From assembly GCF_027594145.1 (NCBI RefSeq), contig NZ_JAQFFK010000003.1:434001-498000 (forward strand): DNA of 64,000 nucleotides, written 5' to 3'. A program made the translations under genes and the position numbers. The notes beneath the pieces are model-generated. The model searched no databases. It was not told the DNA's origin and worked only from the letters and a program-made list of their open reading frames with translations. The stretch comes from Methanococcoides alaskense (GTDB lineage Archaea; Halobacteriota; Methanosarcinia; Methanosarcinales; Methanosarcinaceae). This document shows, piece by piece, positions 8,086 through 16,629 of the stretch. The first letter of the stretch is position 1. Every line of letters starts with the position of its first letter.

Positions 8086-9572
8086 TGTTACCAATATTAT
8101 CTTTGATCGTGCTGATCCCAATTTTGTTCTCAGCCGTAACATTCTTTACAAAAACAAAGGAGCAGGCAAGGATATCTGCATTAGTGGGTACTCTTATTAC
8201 CCTGGTCCTGACAATGTACATGTACTTCTCTTTCGATAGTACATCTGCAGCAATGCAGTTCGAAGAAGCGGCTAACTGGATCCCTTCATTGGGTATCACC
8301 TATCACCTTGGTGTCGATGGTGTTTCCATGCCTCTTATATTGCTCAATGCAATAGTCATTCCACTGTTGATCATCTACACCTGGAATGATGTCAGAGCAG
8401 CACCTAACAGGTTCTATGCTCTGATCCTTGCAATGCAGGGTGCAGTCATCGGTGTTTTCATATCACTTGACTTCTTCCTGTTCTACGTATTCTGGGAGCT
8501 TACCCTCGTACCATTGTTCTTCATGGTCAATATATGGGGAGGAGCCAAAAAGAAACATGCAGCTATCAAGTTCTTCATTTACACTCACGTAGCATCTCTT
8601 GTGATGCTTTTGGGTATCTTTGGATTGTACTATAACGCATGGTCTCTTAACGGAGTTCCAAATATGGATATGGCTTACCTGATAGGTCAGTTCCAGTTCT
8701 TGGAATCCGAAATTGCCAGGGATGCGATCTTCCTTGCATTGCTGTTCGGTTTCATTGTGAAGACGCCTGTAGTGCCATTCCATTCCTGGTTACCTGATGC
8801 ATATTCCGAAGCACCTACCGCAGGCAGTGTGCTCTTTATATTGCTCAAGATCGGTGGGTATGGTCTGTTCAGGGTAATGCTTCCAATGTTGCCATTCACA
8901 GCAACTCCAAGCCTTATGATAACTATCATGGGAGCTCTTGGTGCAATAAGCATTATTTACGGTGCATTCCTTGCACTCGCACAGAAGGACCTCAAGAGAA
9001 TGATCGCATATTCCAGTATCAGCCACATGGGATACGTAACCCTTGGTGCTGCTGGTCTTGTGAGCCTTTCAATATCCGGTGCAATGTTCCAGCAGTTCTC
9101 ACACGGTTTGATAATGAGCATTATGTTCATGTCATGTGGTGTGATACAGACCAAAACTGGTACAAGTATCATCAATAATCTTGGTGGGCTTGCACAGAAG
9201 ATGCCTAAGCTCACAGTGATCATGGTACTCGGTTTCATGGCTTCACTTGGATTACCGGGACTTACCGGTTTCATCGCAGAGTTCCTTGTGTTGACATTCA
9301 GTTTCATTAACTTGCCTATCTACGTGATGATCGCTCTGCTGGCTATTGTAATTACAGCAGCATATCACCTGTGGGCATTGCAAAGGGCAATGTTTGGTCC
9401 TTTCAATGAAAAGCTTGGTGATATCGTGGATATTTCGTCCTTACAGACGTTCTCCATGGGGATCATTGCCCTTCTCGTACTGTACTTTGGATTGAACCCA
9501 AGTCCGGTGCTGGATATGATGATAACGAATTCAGAACATATTGTCAGCCTGATGGCTGTAATGGGGGTCTAA
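8085..9572 (+). CDS. fpoM: F420H2 dehydrogenase subunit FpoM
   Basis: NuoM antiporter-like proton channel subunit, 495 aa, about 14 transmembrane helices. Recognisable stretches are FYVFWELTLVPLFFMVNIWGG, KTPVVPFHSWLPDAYSEAPT and KRMIAYSSISHMGYVTLG. The ATG overlaps the fpoL stop codon (TAATG), so translation is coupled. Confidence 0.95.
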   Translation: MLPILSLIVLIPILFSAVTFFTKTKEQARISALVGTLITLVLTMYMYFSFDSTSAAMQFEEAANWIPSLGITYHLGVDGVSMPLILLNAIVIPLLIIYTWNDVRAAPNRFYALILAMQGAVIGVFISLDFFLFYVFWELTLVPLFFMVNIWGGAKKKHAAIKFFIYTHVASLVMLLGIFGLYYNAWSLNGVPNMDMAYLIGQFQFLESEIARDAIFLALLFGFIVKTPVVPFHSWLPDAYSEAPTAGSVLFILLKIGGYGLFRVMLPMLPFTATPSLMITIMGALGAISIIYGAFLALAQKDLKRMIAYSSISHMGYVTLGAAGLVSLSISGAMFQQFSHGLIMSIMFMSCGVIQTKTGTSIINNLGGLAQKMPKLTVIMVLGFMASLGLPGLTGFIAEFLVLTFSFINLPIYVMIALLAIVITAAYHLWALQRAMFGPFNEKLGDIVDISSLQTFSMGIIALLVLYFGLNPSPVLDMMITNSEHIVSLMAVMGV

Positions 9573-9575
9573 GCA

Positions 9576-11018
9576 ATGGTGGATCTAATGTTACTTGCAC
9601 CTGAGATCACAATCCTGGTAACAGGTTTGATCGTGCTTTTGGCAGGTCTTTTCCTGTCAGCCCAGTCTAAGAAAATACTCGGATACATAGCAACACTTGG
9701 TTGTCTCGTTGCCATGCTGCTGACCATCAGCAGCTTTGGTACTACTGCAGTGATGTTTTCGAACTCACTGAGCATCGATGCACTATCGCAGTTCTTTAAG
9801 ATAGTGTTCCTTACAGTTACGACCCTTGTGTGTATTGCATCCGTAAAATACACTGATGGCAACGACCATGCAGATGAATACTATGTACTGGTGCTCTTCG
9901 CGACCATCGGTATGATGATGGTAGCATCTGCGAATGACCTCATGGTCCTGTTCGTTGCATTCGAACTAGCAAGTCTTGCAACCTATGCTCTTGCAGGTTT
10001 CGAGAAAAAGAACCCTGCTTCCATTGAAGCTTCAATGAAGTACTTCATCATAGGTTCCCTTTCAGCTGCTCTGTTGCTGCTTGGTATCGGATATGTTTAT
10101 GGTGCAACAGGCACTACAAACATTGAGGGAATTGCTCAGAACATCGATCTTCTGCTTAACAGTCCAATGGGTATTCTTTCCCTTGTACTGCTTATCGCAG
10201 GATTCGGTTTCAAGATAGCTCTCGTGCCATTCCACATGTGGGCACCTGACACTTATCAGGGAGCACCTTCTCTTGTGTCTGCGCTTCTGGCAGCAGGTTC
10301 CAAGAAGATGGGTATCATCGCAGCGTTCAAAGTGTTCATAGGAGCTCTCATTGCCCTTCAGGCAGACTGGCAGATCGCTTTTGCGATCCTCGCAGTCCTG
10401 ACAATGACCTATGGTAACATCGTTGCTCTGTCCCAGACAAGTGTAAAACGCATGCTTGCTTACTCGTCTCTTGCACAGGCAGGATACATCACAATGGCAT
10501 TTGTGGTCATGACCCCTATGGCATTAACTGGTGGTATCCTCTATGCATTATCACACGGTTTCATGAAAGCAGGAGCTTTCATTGCAACAGCAGCTGTGGT
10601 CTACATGGTAACATCAGAGAACAAGGACATTCTAAATGCTGACCATCTTGACAACTTCAAGGGTCTTGGCAGAAGAATGCCAATAACTGCTCTCAGTATG
10701 ACCGTGTTCGTATTCGCACTGTCCGGTATCCCACCAACAGCAGGTTACATGAGCAAGTTCATTTTGTTCTCATCAACTATCCAGTCAGGTCTTGTATGGC
10801 TCGCAGTGATCGCTATTCTTAACAGCGCACTTTCACTGTACTACTATGCAAGGGTTGTCAGGTACATGTATGCAAAACCAACTGTTGGAGATAGGGTCTC
10901 AGAACCACTTCCATACGTCGTTGCACTGCTTCTTGCAGTTGCAGGGGTATTGGTAATAGGTATCTGGCCAGAGCCTTTCGTAAATATGGCAATGGAAGCC
11001 GCAAGTGTATTGATCTAA
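9576..11018 (+). CDS. fpoN: F420H2 dehydrogenase subunit FpoN
   Basis: NuoN antiporter-like subunit, 480 aa, about 13-14 transmembrane helices. Signatures are LFVAFELASLATYALAGF, KIALVPFHMWAPDTYQGAP and KRMLAYSSLAQAGY. With fpoL and fpoM it gives the usual three antiporter-like modules. It starts three bases after the fpoM stop. Confidence 0.95.
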   Translation: MVDLMLLAPEITILVTGLIVLLAGLFLSAQSKKILGYIATLGCLVAMLLTISSFGTTAVMFSNSLSIDALSQFFKIVFLTVTTLVCIASVKYTDGNDHADEYYVLVLFATIGMMMVASANDLMVLFVAFELASLATYALAGFEKKNPASIEASMKYFIIGSLSAALLLLGIGYVYGATGTTNIEGIAQNIDLLLNSPMGILSLVLLIAGFGFKIALVPFHMWAPDTYQGAPSLVSALLAAGSKKMGIIAAFKVFIGALIALQADWQIAFAILAVLTMTYGNIVALSQTSVKRMLAYSSLAQAGYITMAFVVMTPMALTGGILYALSHGFMKAGAFIATAAVVYMVTSENKDILNADHLDNFKGLGRRMPITALSMTVFVFALSGIPPTAGYMSKFILFSSTIQSGLVWLAVIAILNSALSLYYYARVVRYMYAKPTVGDRVSEPLPYVVALLLAVAGVLVIGIWPEPFVNMAMEAASVLI

Positions 11019-11032
11019 TGGAGGAATAAGAT

Positions 11033-11383
11033 ATGGCAGATTGTGATCTTTGCGGAGTATCGATTCCAACCGTATGTCCTGTAAGGGTATTCTCACCAAG
11101 GTTTGAGCAATCCTACCCTGAAGGTGTATGGAAAGGTCTTTGTGGCGGCTGTCTGGCTGCTGCTAAAAAGGCCTATGACGAATCTAGCGAAAAAGTGGCT
11201 GCAGGCACATTTGGAAAATGTGATCTTTGTGGTACAAAGACCCAGTTGCAAGATGTAGGGGTAAATGTCCCCTCATTTTCAAAAGGGTCTATTATCAAAA
11301 CAAGAAAGATATGCCTGAAATGCCTTGAAGAATCCAGTGAATCTTTTGAGAAAAAGGATGAACTGTGTGGTGAACATCACTGA
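11033..11383 (+). CDS. fpoO: F420H2 dehydrogenase subunit FpoO
   Basis: Small soluble iron-sulfur subunit (116 aa) that is specific to the Fpo complex of Methanosarcinales and has no bacterial Nuo counterpart. It has two CDLCG pairs (about residues 4-7 and 63-66), CGGC in the middle and CLKC near the end: eight cysteines in four pairs. GGAGG precedes the ATG. It is the last gene of the operon and is followed at once by a strong terminator. Confidence 0.9.
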   Translation: MADCDLCGVSIPTVCPVRVFSPRFEQSYPEGVWKGLCGGCLAAAKKAYDESSEKVAAGTFGKCDLCGTKTQLQDVGVNVPSFSKGSIIKTRKICLKCLEESSESFEKKDELCGEHH

Positions 11384-11426
11384 AGGTCAGTACTAATACT
11401 GACCTTTCCTTTTTTTTCTTTTTTTT
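11383..11426 (+). terminator. Strong terminator of the fpo operon
   Basis: A perfect 10-bp inverted repeat, AAGGTCAGTA (11383-11392) and TACTGACCTT (11397-11406) with the loop CTAA, runs directly into a long thymine tract to 11426. The last base of the fpoO stop codon begins the stem. Confidence 0.85.
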
Positions 11427-11430
11427 GATC

Positions 11431-12375
11431 TCATTGCATTTTCGCTATTGATAACAGTATTATCAAAATGATGAACCTTATCGCCATGCTCATTCCTGTG
11501 GAGAACGCCACTATCCTAAAACCTACCTTAGGTCCGAATATGGATACATAACGTGGGAGGATCGACCTGATGCTTAGTATGGGTAGCATGAACATACTTC
11601 CAAGCATGAGCACTATCATTGCCTGAAGATATGTTATCCCACCGTCACTTATCAGTGGTCCCAGTAATGATATTCCAATTATCGGGCTTGCCACATAGGT
11701 AGTAAGGGGAATTATGCTCTCTGCCGGGATCCCAAATATATCTGCCAGTGGCAGTACGTTGAGTGTCTCGAATGCACCTCTTTCCCTCAAAGCGAAGACA
11801 AGTGTGGTCATCGTAAGGTAAATGATGGCTATTTTAGTGAAAAGTCTCTTTTGTCTGTTGAATGCTTTTCGAATAGCCTCTTTTAATTTTGGTCTCTCTT
11901 TCTTTTCAGGTTCTATTAATGGACAGTTATGTTCCTTGAACCAGAGTCTGCTCAGGATCATTACAACACTAATTTTCACCAACGCACTGATAATGAACAC
12001 GAGTACGTAGAATCCACCAACAATAGGGCCGAGTGCGGGAAGGACGATCGGGATCTGGTAGGTCAATATCTCTCTTATATAGGCAGGTGTACTGTTCAGG
12101 ATCGCGCATAACATCGTTTCACGATCGTCAATACACCCTTCATCCTTCACTTTCATTACCATACTATTTGCAGCTACTGTGGATCCGAGGGATACCATGA
12201 ATGCGGATGCACAGGACTGTGGGAGATGGGTATGTTTGAAAATGGGTTCTGTGAAACGGGAAAACTTTTGCATGAGTCCCATTTCAATTAGAACACCTGT
12301 CCCGAAAAGACCAATGAAAATTGTGATGATGACCGGAAGTGCAAAATCAAGAACCCTGGTGAGTAGATCGAACAT
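11431..12375 (-). CDS. Nucleoside-recognition (Gate) domain membrane protein
   Basis: Integral membrane protein of 314 aa with about eight hydrophobic helices. The paired sequences with SLGSTVAANSMVMKV and LNSTPAYIRE in the first half, and LTTYVASPIIGISLLGPL in the second half, are typical of the nucleoside-recognition/Gate superfamily as found in methanogens. The transported or sensed molecule is not known. It is convergent with the fpo operon and its gene end lies just beyond the fpo terminator. Stop codon is TGA. Confidence 0.7.
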   Translation of the reverse strand: MFDLLTRVLDFALPVIITIFIGLFGTGVLIEMGLMQKFSRFTEPIFKHTHLPQSCASAFMVSLGSTVAANSMVMKVKDEGCIDDRETMLCAILNSTPAYIREILTYQIPIVLPALGPIVGGFYVLVFIISALVKISVVMILSRLWFKEHNCPLIEPEKKERPKLKEAIRKAFNRQKRLFTKIAIIYLTMTTLVFALRERGAFETLNVLPLADIFGIPAESIIPLTTYVASPIIGISLLGPLISDGGITYLQAMIVLMLGSMFMLPILSIRSILPRYVSIFGPKVGFRIVAFSTGMSMAIRFIILIILLSIAKMQ

Positions 12376-12517
12376 ATATGTATGATTATAGAAGATGTAA
12401 ATTAAGTTTATCTACAATGGTTTCTACTAATTGCAGGTATCAGGTAGCATCATAATGGATAATTTAAAACCAAAACCTTGATATGAATTGTAATGCTCTT
12501 TTGTCTGGTGAAATTAA
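12376..12517. promoter_or_regulatory. Divergent intergenic region
   Basis: This gap holds promoters for the minus-strand membrane protein and the plus-strand Trm112-like gene. An AT-rich TATA-like element (around 12461-12470) precedes the latter. GGTGA at 12507-12511 is its ribosome site. Confidence 0.35.
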
Positions 12518-12700
12518 ATGAAGAAAGATCTCATGAATATTCTGGCGTGCCCTATATGCAAAGGTGACCTTGTTCTGAATATTACCAAAGAAGATGAGAA
12601 AGAGATCATTTCAGGAACTCTTTATTGTTCAAAATGTAATGAATATTACCCGATCACGGATGGGATTCCTAACATGCTCCCGCCAGAATTGCGGGAATAA
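12518..12700 (+). CDS. Trm112-like zinc protein
   Basis: Sixty-residue Trm112/UPF0434-type protein. CPICKGDL near residue 11 and CSKCNEYYPITDGIPNMLP form the typical one-zinc knuckle and the conserved ITDGIP tail. In archaea Trm112 binds and activates several methyltransferases that act on tRNA, rRNA and release factors. The ATG is preceded by GGTGA with six-base spacing. The next gene starts 20 bases downstream, probably on the same transcript. Confidence 0.85.
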   Translation: MKKDLMNILACPICKGDLVLNITKEDEKEIISGTLYCSKCNEYYPITDGIPNMLPPELRE

Positions 12701-12720
12701 TATAAACTGAGGTTGAATTC

Positions 12721-13395
12721 TTGCAGCAGGTACACATTAACCGTCTTGGTGTTAATTCCATTGAATTTGAAACAGATATATTGGATATACCCCTGTCTCC
12801 TGGTGGTGAACAAAGCTTTGAGATAGTGATAATCAACTATGGCTCTCCAACGCATGTTCATCTGTCTGCAAGTGACGATCTCTATGACAACCTGACATTT
12901 CTTGAAGACAACCCTTACGTTTCACACGAAGAATATATTCCGGTCATTGCAAGGATACCTTATGATGGTCGTCTGGTGAACAAAGGCAAAGTGGCAGTCA
13001 CAGTTGGTTATGGTTCAAAGACCGAAAGCTTTTCTGTGAGCATAGGTGGTTCAGGGTCCGGTGATGGTCTTGCTCCAATTGACATCGATGAAAGTCTCTC
13101 GTTACCCTCGAAGGCAATTCCGGTTCAAAGGAAGAACGATCTCAATATGCAGTTCTCAGACAGGTTTTCAACGCTCCTTTCATCTTTTGACCAGTCAATT
13201 AATATAAAACATATAATCGTTGTATTGTCATCCATTGTTATCGTAGCTCTTATCTACATGTTGATACTTTCATTACCTTCAGGCGATACGAGTTACAGCA
13301 TTGATATCGGCTTTTATCCCGCCGTAGCATTATCTATATTGTTCACTTCACTGATGGCATATCTGTTCATCAAACTTCCAGCGTTGAAAAAGTAA
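12721..13395 (+). CDS. DUF7524-like membrane protein
   Basis: A 224-aa protein with an N-terminal beta-rich, Ig-like domain (about 1-110), a linker, and two C-terminal transmembrane helices (about 160-182 and 195-218). It resembles the euryarchaeal family of putative membrane proteins usually found beside Trm112 (DUF7524-like). The start is a TTG, supported by GAGGT at 12709-12713 and by the lack of a better ATG before the conserved VHINRLGVN stretch. It is the last core gene before the accessory island. Confidence 0.6.
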   Translation: MQQVHINRLGVNSIEFETDILDIPLSPGGEQSFEIVIINYGSPTHVHLSASDDLYDNLTFLEDNPYVSHEEYIPVIARIPYDGRLVNKGKVAVTVGYGSKTESFSVSIGGSGSGDGLAPIDIDESLSLPSKAIPVQRKNDLNMQFSDRFSTLLSSFDQSINIKHIIVVLSSIVIVALIYMLILSLPSGDTSYSIDIGFYPAVALSILFTSLMAYLFIKLPALKK

Positions 13396-13410
13396 TTGAG
13401 GTAGTTGAGT

Positions 13411-13450
13411 CCATATGAAATATATGATGTGTTACATATGGTACACATGA
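13411..13450. repeat. Inverted repeat before the integrase gene
   Basis: CCATATG (13411-13417) and CATATGG (13435-13441) form a 7-bp inverted repeat, immediately followed by GGTACACATGA (13440-13450). This is the junction between core gene and island, so it may be the recombination site or the integrase promoter. GGTACACATGA recurs in the opposite orientation at the far end of the island (50719-50729). Confidence 0.35.
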
Positions 13451-13466
13451 AAGGAGACTTTTAATC

Positions 13467-15122
13467 ATGAATCTCATCATAAAAGGCACAGTGGCGACAC
13501 TATTCAATGAACTAAAATCCGATAAAGCGGTAAATAAGTGGGTTAAAGAGAGAATAAGTGATAAAAAGGTCGAACAAGGGCAAATTGCAAAATCCTCTGT
13601 TGAAAATTATAAAAGAGGTTTTGCATATTATATCAATCATTTAAGAACTAATTTTGATGGTCTTGAAGATGTTACTGGTGAGATGCTCATAATGGAAGCA
13701 AAAGATGAGCTAATTAGTAATACCATGTATGGTTTTGATGAAACCCTTGACACTTACCTTTCTGAATTTTTTGATTTTTTGATAGATAATTACAGACCTA
13801 AAACCGTTAATAATTATATGCAAGGGGTCAAAGACTTTTACTATACCAATAAAATAACTATCAATTCTAAGAAATATACTATCCAATCTAAATATCCTGA
13901 TGAAAAAAATGTTTATAATTTAAGTAAAGATGAAATTTTGAAATGCTTTGAAAATTTGAGCCTACGTGATAAATGCATTTGTCTAGTCCAAACATCATCA
14001 GGTATGGGTAGAGATGAAGTAGTCAGGCTAACCGTATCAACTTTCAAAGATGGTTATGATGAGAAAGATAATGTCTGCTTCATTGCCGAAAGCCCACGCC
14101 CAAAGACAAGCGTAAAACGGCATACATGGTTATCGTCTGAATGTTGTGATTATATTAACGAATATATTGAATGGCGAAACCATAAACCGATTGCTGAAAA
14201 AGGTACTAAAGAATATAATGATTATTTGAAACGTAAAATCTATTCAGATGATGATATTTTATTTGCTAAACAACTTGATAGTAATGATTTTTTAAATTAC
14301 ATCAATGAATCCGAAGACGATTATTCTGAAAAATATCATGTCATTAAAAAAATGAATGATGAAAAGAAAGTCATAGTTGATGTTCATTTTAGACAATTTA
14401 AAGAGGGTTCTCTTTCTAAGGCATACAGGAATGCTGAAAAACATGCATGTCTTTCAAACAAACATAATGAATTAGGTGAGAAAAAGTATTATGGTATTTT
14501 TAGAGCAAATAATTTAAGAGGTTTCTTCTCATCGTCACTTTTGGATAGTCCATGTGACCATATTTGGAAAGAATATTGGATTGGTCATTCGGTTGGTACG
14601 TCAGAATTTTATGATGAAAGAAAATATGATGTTAGTAAGGCTCAATACCTCAAATCAATGTCATTTTTAGCTATAACATCAAAATATGAACTTGAAAAAT
14701 ATAAGAACCGTGAACTTGACCTCTCAACTAGATATGAGGATATGCAAAGGCAAAACGAAGAGCTTCAAAAACAAAATAAAGCTGGTTTCAAACAATTTGA
14801 ACTTAAAAACCAAATCGAAAGGCAGATTGACATGTTCAACTTGAAGATGGAGATGGAACTGCAACCATATGATATTCAAATTAAGAACTCTGAGAGAGAG
14901 AACGAACACTTTGAAGAGGAATGTGCGGAATTGGTGGAATCATTGAGTGAGGGCGTTCCTAGTGACAGTGAGAAGAAGCTGATGGATAAAGCTCAATTGA
15001 GATTCAATATTGAGAACAATAATAGAAGTATTGAGGTCAACAATGAAAGAATGGCTGAAATAAAAACGAAATATTCTGAACAAATCAATTCATTGCAGGA
15101 GCAGTTGAAGGAATTTGAATGA
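13467..15122 (+). CDS. Tyrosine-family site-specific integrase
   Basis: A 551-aa archaeal tyrosine recombinase. An N-terminal SAM-like core-binding domain (about 25-140) precedes the catalytic domain. That domain shows an arginine box near GMGRDEVVRLT, NNLRGFFSS in place of the HxxR box, WIGHSVGTSEFYDERKY (second histidine) and a tyrosine candidate in the KYDVSKAQYLKSM stretch. The last 150 residues are a long charged coiled coil, unusual for the family. AAGGAGA precedes the ATG. It stands at the left edge of the AT-rich island, as expected for the integrase of an integrated element. Confidence 0.8.
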   Translation: MNLIIKGTVATLFNELKSDKAVNKWVKERISDKKVEQGQIAKSSVENYKRGFAYYINHLRTNFDGLEDVTGEMLIMEAKDELISNTMYGFDETLDTYLSEFFDFLIDNYRPKTVNNYMQGVKDFYYTNKITINSKKYTIQSKYPDEKNVYNLSKDEILKCFENLSLRDKCICLVQTSSGMGRDEVVRLTVSTFKDGYDEKDNVCFIAESPRPKTSVKRHTWLSSECCDYINEYIEWRNHKPIAEKGTKEYNDYLKRKIYSDDDILFAKQLDSNDFLNYINESEDDYSEKYHVIKKMNDEKKVIVDVHFRQFKEGSLSKAYRNAEKHACLSNKHNELGEKKYYGIFRANNLRGFFSSSLLDSPCDHIWKEYWIGHSVGTSEFYDERKYDVSKAQYLKSMSFLAITSKYELEKYKNRELDLSTRYEDMQRQNEELQKQNKAGFKQFELKNQIERQIDMFNLKMEMELQPYDIQIKNSERENEHFEEECAELVESLSEGVPSDSEKKLMDKAQLRFNIENNNRSIEVNNERMAEIKTKYSEQINSLQEQLKEFE

Positions 15123-15123
15123 A

Positions 15124-15162
15124 AATTGATTTTCGTATTTCCTCTTTTTTTACGAATCAATT
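15124..15162 (+). terminator. Weak terminator-like hairpin after the integrase
   Basis: AATTGATTTTCGT (15124-15136) pairs with ACGAATCAATT (15152-15162) with a two-base bulge. The thymine tract lies in the loop and not after the stem, so termination is only tentative. Confidence 0.35.
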
Positions 15163-15764
15163 TATGACCACATGACTGCTCATATGAGCCACACGCTTCC
15201 ATCATGACCTTCATTCCTGTAATTAATACATATACACATTTGAAAATTAGAAGCTCTTAAAACGAGGTTGTAAGAGATTCGATTGAAAATGATAGGGATG
15301 GTAAAGCCCTTCAAACATAGCAAATATTAATAATATGTTACTAAATATAGTTGCTCTGACATGGGTTATAACGGTTTTCTTACTATTGGTGAACCCAATC
15401 TTTCATGCCCATAAGATGGGCTGTCACACACTCCATACAGCCCATATCCTTTCACCATCGACTTTGAATCTAATATATGTATCAATACTCATTTAAAAAC
15501 AACTCTTCTTAGAATGGCTCTAAATCTATATTTCCAATATCGTGAAAACGCATCGTTGTGAAGGAATTTGATTTTAATAAGAACGATTATATATAAGCAA
15601 TTCCTAGTTGTATTAGGGTTTTGCGACCTCTAAAAGTTTTTGCCAAATTCAACATTTCTATGCAAAACCCTACTAACTGTATCAATGAAGAATATGGGTT
15701 TTATTTATCATAAAAACTTGTATCTTTATCTAAATTAATTACAGTTCTGCTTTTTTAAGTGCTA
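15163..15764. other. Noncoding stretch with two inverted repeats
   Basis: No convincing gene is visible. It contains a 9-bp inverted repeat ATGGGCTGT/ACAGCCCAT (15416-15424 and 15437-15445) and an 11-bp inverted repeat TAGGGTTTTGC/GCAAAACCCTA (15614-15624 and 15662-15672). Such structures would fit a plasmid-type regulatory or small-RNA region, but nothing decides this. Confidence 0.35.
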
Positions 15765-15807
15765 CAAGTATACGCAAGTATACACAATAGTATATATTTC
15801 ATACTAT
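15765..15807 (+). promoter_or_regulatory. Operator-like repeat and promoter of the small regulator gene
   Basis: CAAGTATACGCAAGTATACA (15765-15784) holds two GTATAC palindromes exactly ten bases apart. It is followed by an inverted repeat ATAGTAT/ATACTAT (15787-15793 and 15801-15807) around a TATATATTT element. One-turn spacing of short palindromes is a common arrangement for ribbon-helix-helix repressors, and the downstream gene looks like one, so autoregulation is inferred. Confidence 0.55.
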
Positions 15808-15831
15808 GCATTTAACTTATGGTGAAATAAA

Positions 15832-16188
15832 ATGGAACGTAAGCCACTAAATGTAAAAATCCCTGAAAATATCCATAACGAATTAGATAGTCGTGGTGAA
15901 AACAAGACCCAAGCAACTATATCTGCTCTTGAAGCATATCTTTGGGGTGATAAGAATGTAGATGTGGAACATCTGATGGAAAAGCTTGCTACACAAGAGA
16001 AACATCATGAATTGCAAATAGCTGAAAAGGACAAGCATCATGCGGCACAGATAGCTGAAAAGGATAGGCGCATTGTCGACTTGAAAGAAGCAAATGCTCT
16101 AAGAGGGGGTAATACAGAATTTAGCAAATGCATTCCAGAAAAAATAAAAATAATAACTGAAAAGACAACATATATAATACGAGAATAA
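15832..16188 (+). CDS. Ribbon-helix-helix-like regulator with coiled-coil tail
   Basis: A 118-aa protein. The first 35 residues (PLNVKIPENIHNELD... followed by a helix) resemble a CopG/MetJ-type ribbon-helix-helix DNA-binding fold. Residues 45-85 are a charged heptad-like segment with a near repeat (LQIAEKDKHH and AQIAEKDRRI), probably a coiled coil for oligomerisation. The same 20-bp operator-like sequence stands before and after the gene, which suggests that it controls itself and the genes on both sides, typically copy number or replication in plasmids. Confidence 0.55.
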   Translation: MERKPLNVKIPENIHNELDSRGENKTQATISALEAYLWGDKNVDVEHLMEKLATQEKHHELQIAEKDKHHAAQIAEKDRRIVDLKEANALRGGNTEFSKCIPEKIKIITEKTTYIIRE

Positions 16189-16205
16189 TTTTTTTTACAT
16201 TTCTC

Positions 16206-16225
16206 CAAGTATACGCAAGTATACA
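16206..16225. repeat. Second copy of the 20-bp operator-like repeat
   Basis: Identical over 20 bases to 15765-15784, with two GTATAC palindromes ten bases apart. It lies 17 bases after the stop of the regulator gene and upstream of the candidate origin and replication gene. Confidence 0.6.
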
Positions 16226-16440
16226 TTTTTCAGTATCGCTCCATTCATTTTCCAAAAGGTATAAATGTATTTATTAATATGTACTCTCGATATATATTGA
16301 AGTTTATATTGATAAAGATAATAAATATTGAGACTGATGGATAAAAATACTTTATAAGATTTATATTGTCCATTATTCAAAACGATGACCCCCCACAAAG
16401 CAAATATATCAATGCTGATTAAGCAAAATTTGCCACAGCT

Positions 16441-16588
16441 TGACAAGAACATATGCATGTTCTAAAATAATTATAAAAGATTGTGCCAATGGCAGGAAAT
16501 TTGTCGAATCCTTTCCCACCATGACAGAACAATATACCATATAATTGATAAGTGGTTAGCATATAAACCATTCTTTCATGTTCTGTCA
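16441..16588. other. Candidate replication origin with iteron-like repeats
   Basis: The motif TGACA(A)GAACA occurs at 16441-16451 and 16522-16531, and inverted as TGTTCTGTCA at 16579-16588. The last two form a perfect 10-bp inverted repeat 47 bases apart. AGAACAT/ATGTTCT (16446-16452 and 16457-16463) forms a second hairpin. All of this lies in the 200 bases before the replication-protein gene, which is where plasmid and viral origins with iterons usually sit. Origin function is inferred. Confidence 0.45.
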
Positions 16589-16629
16589 CTAAGTCCTGCT
16601 TTTGTTCCTGGTGCAATCAGGAGAATTAG

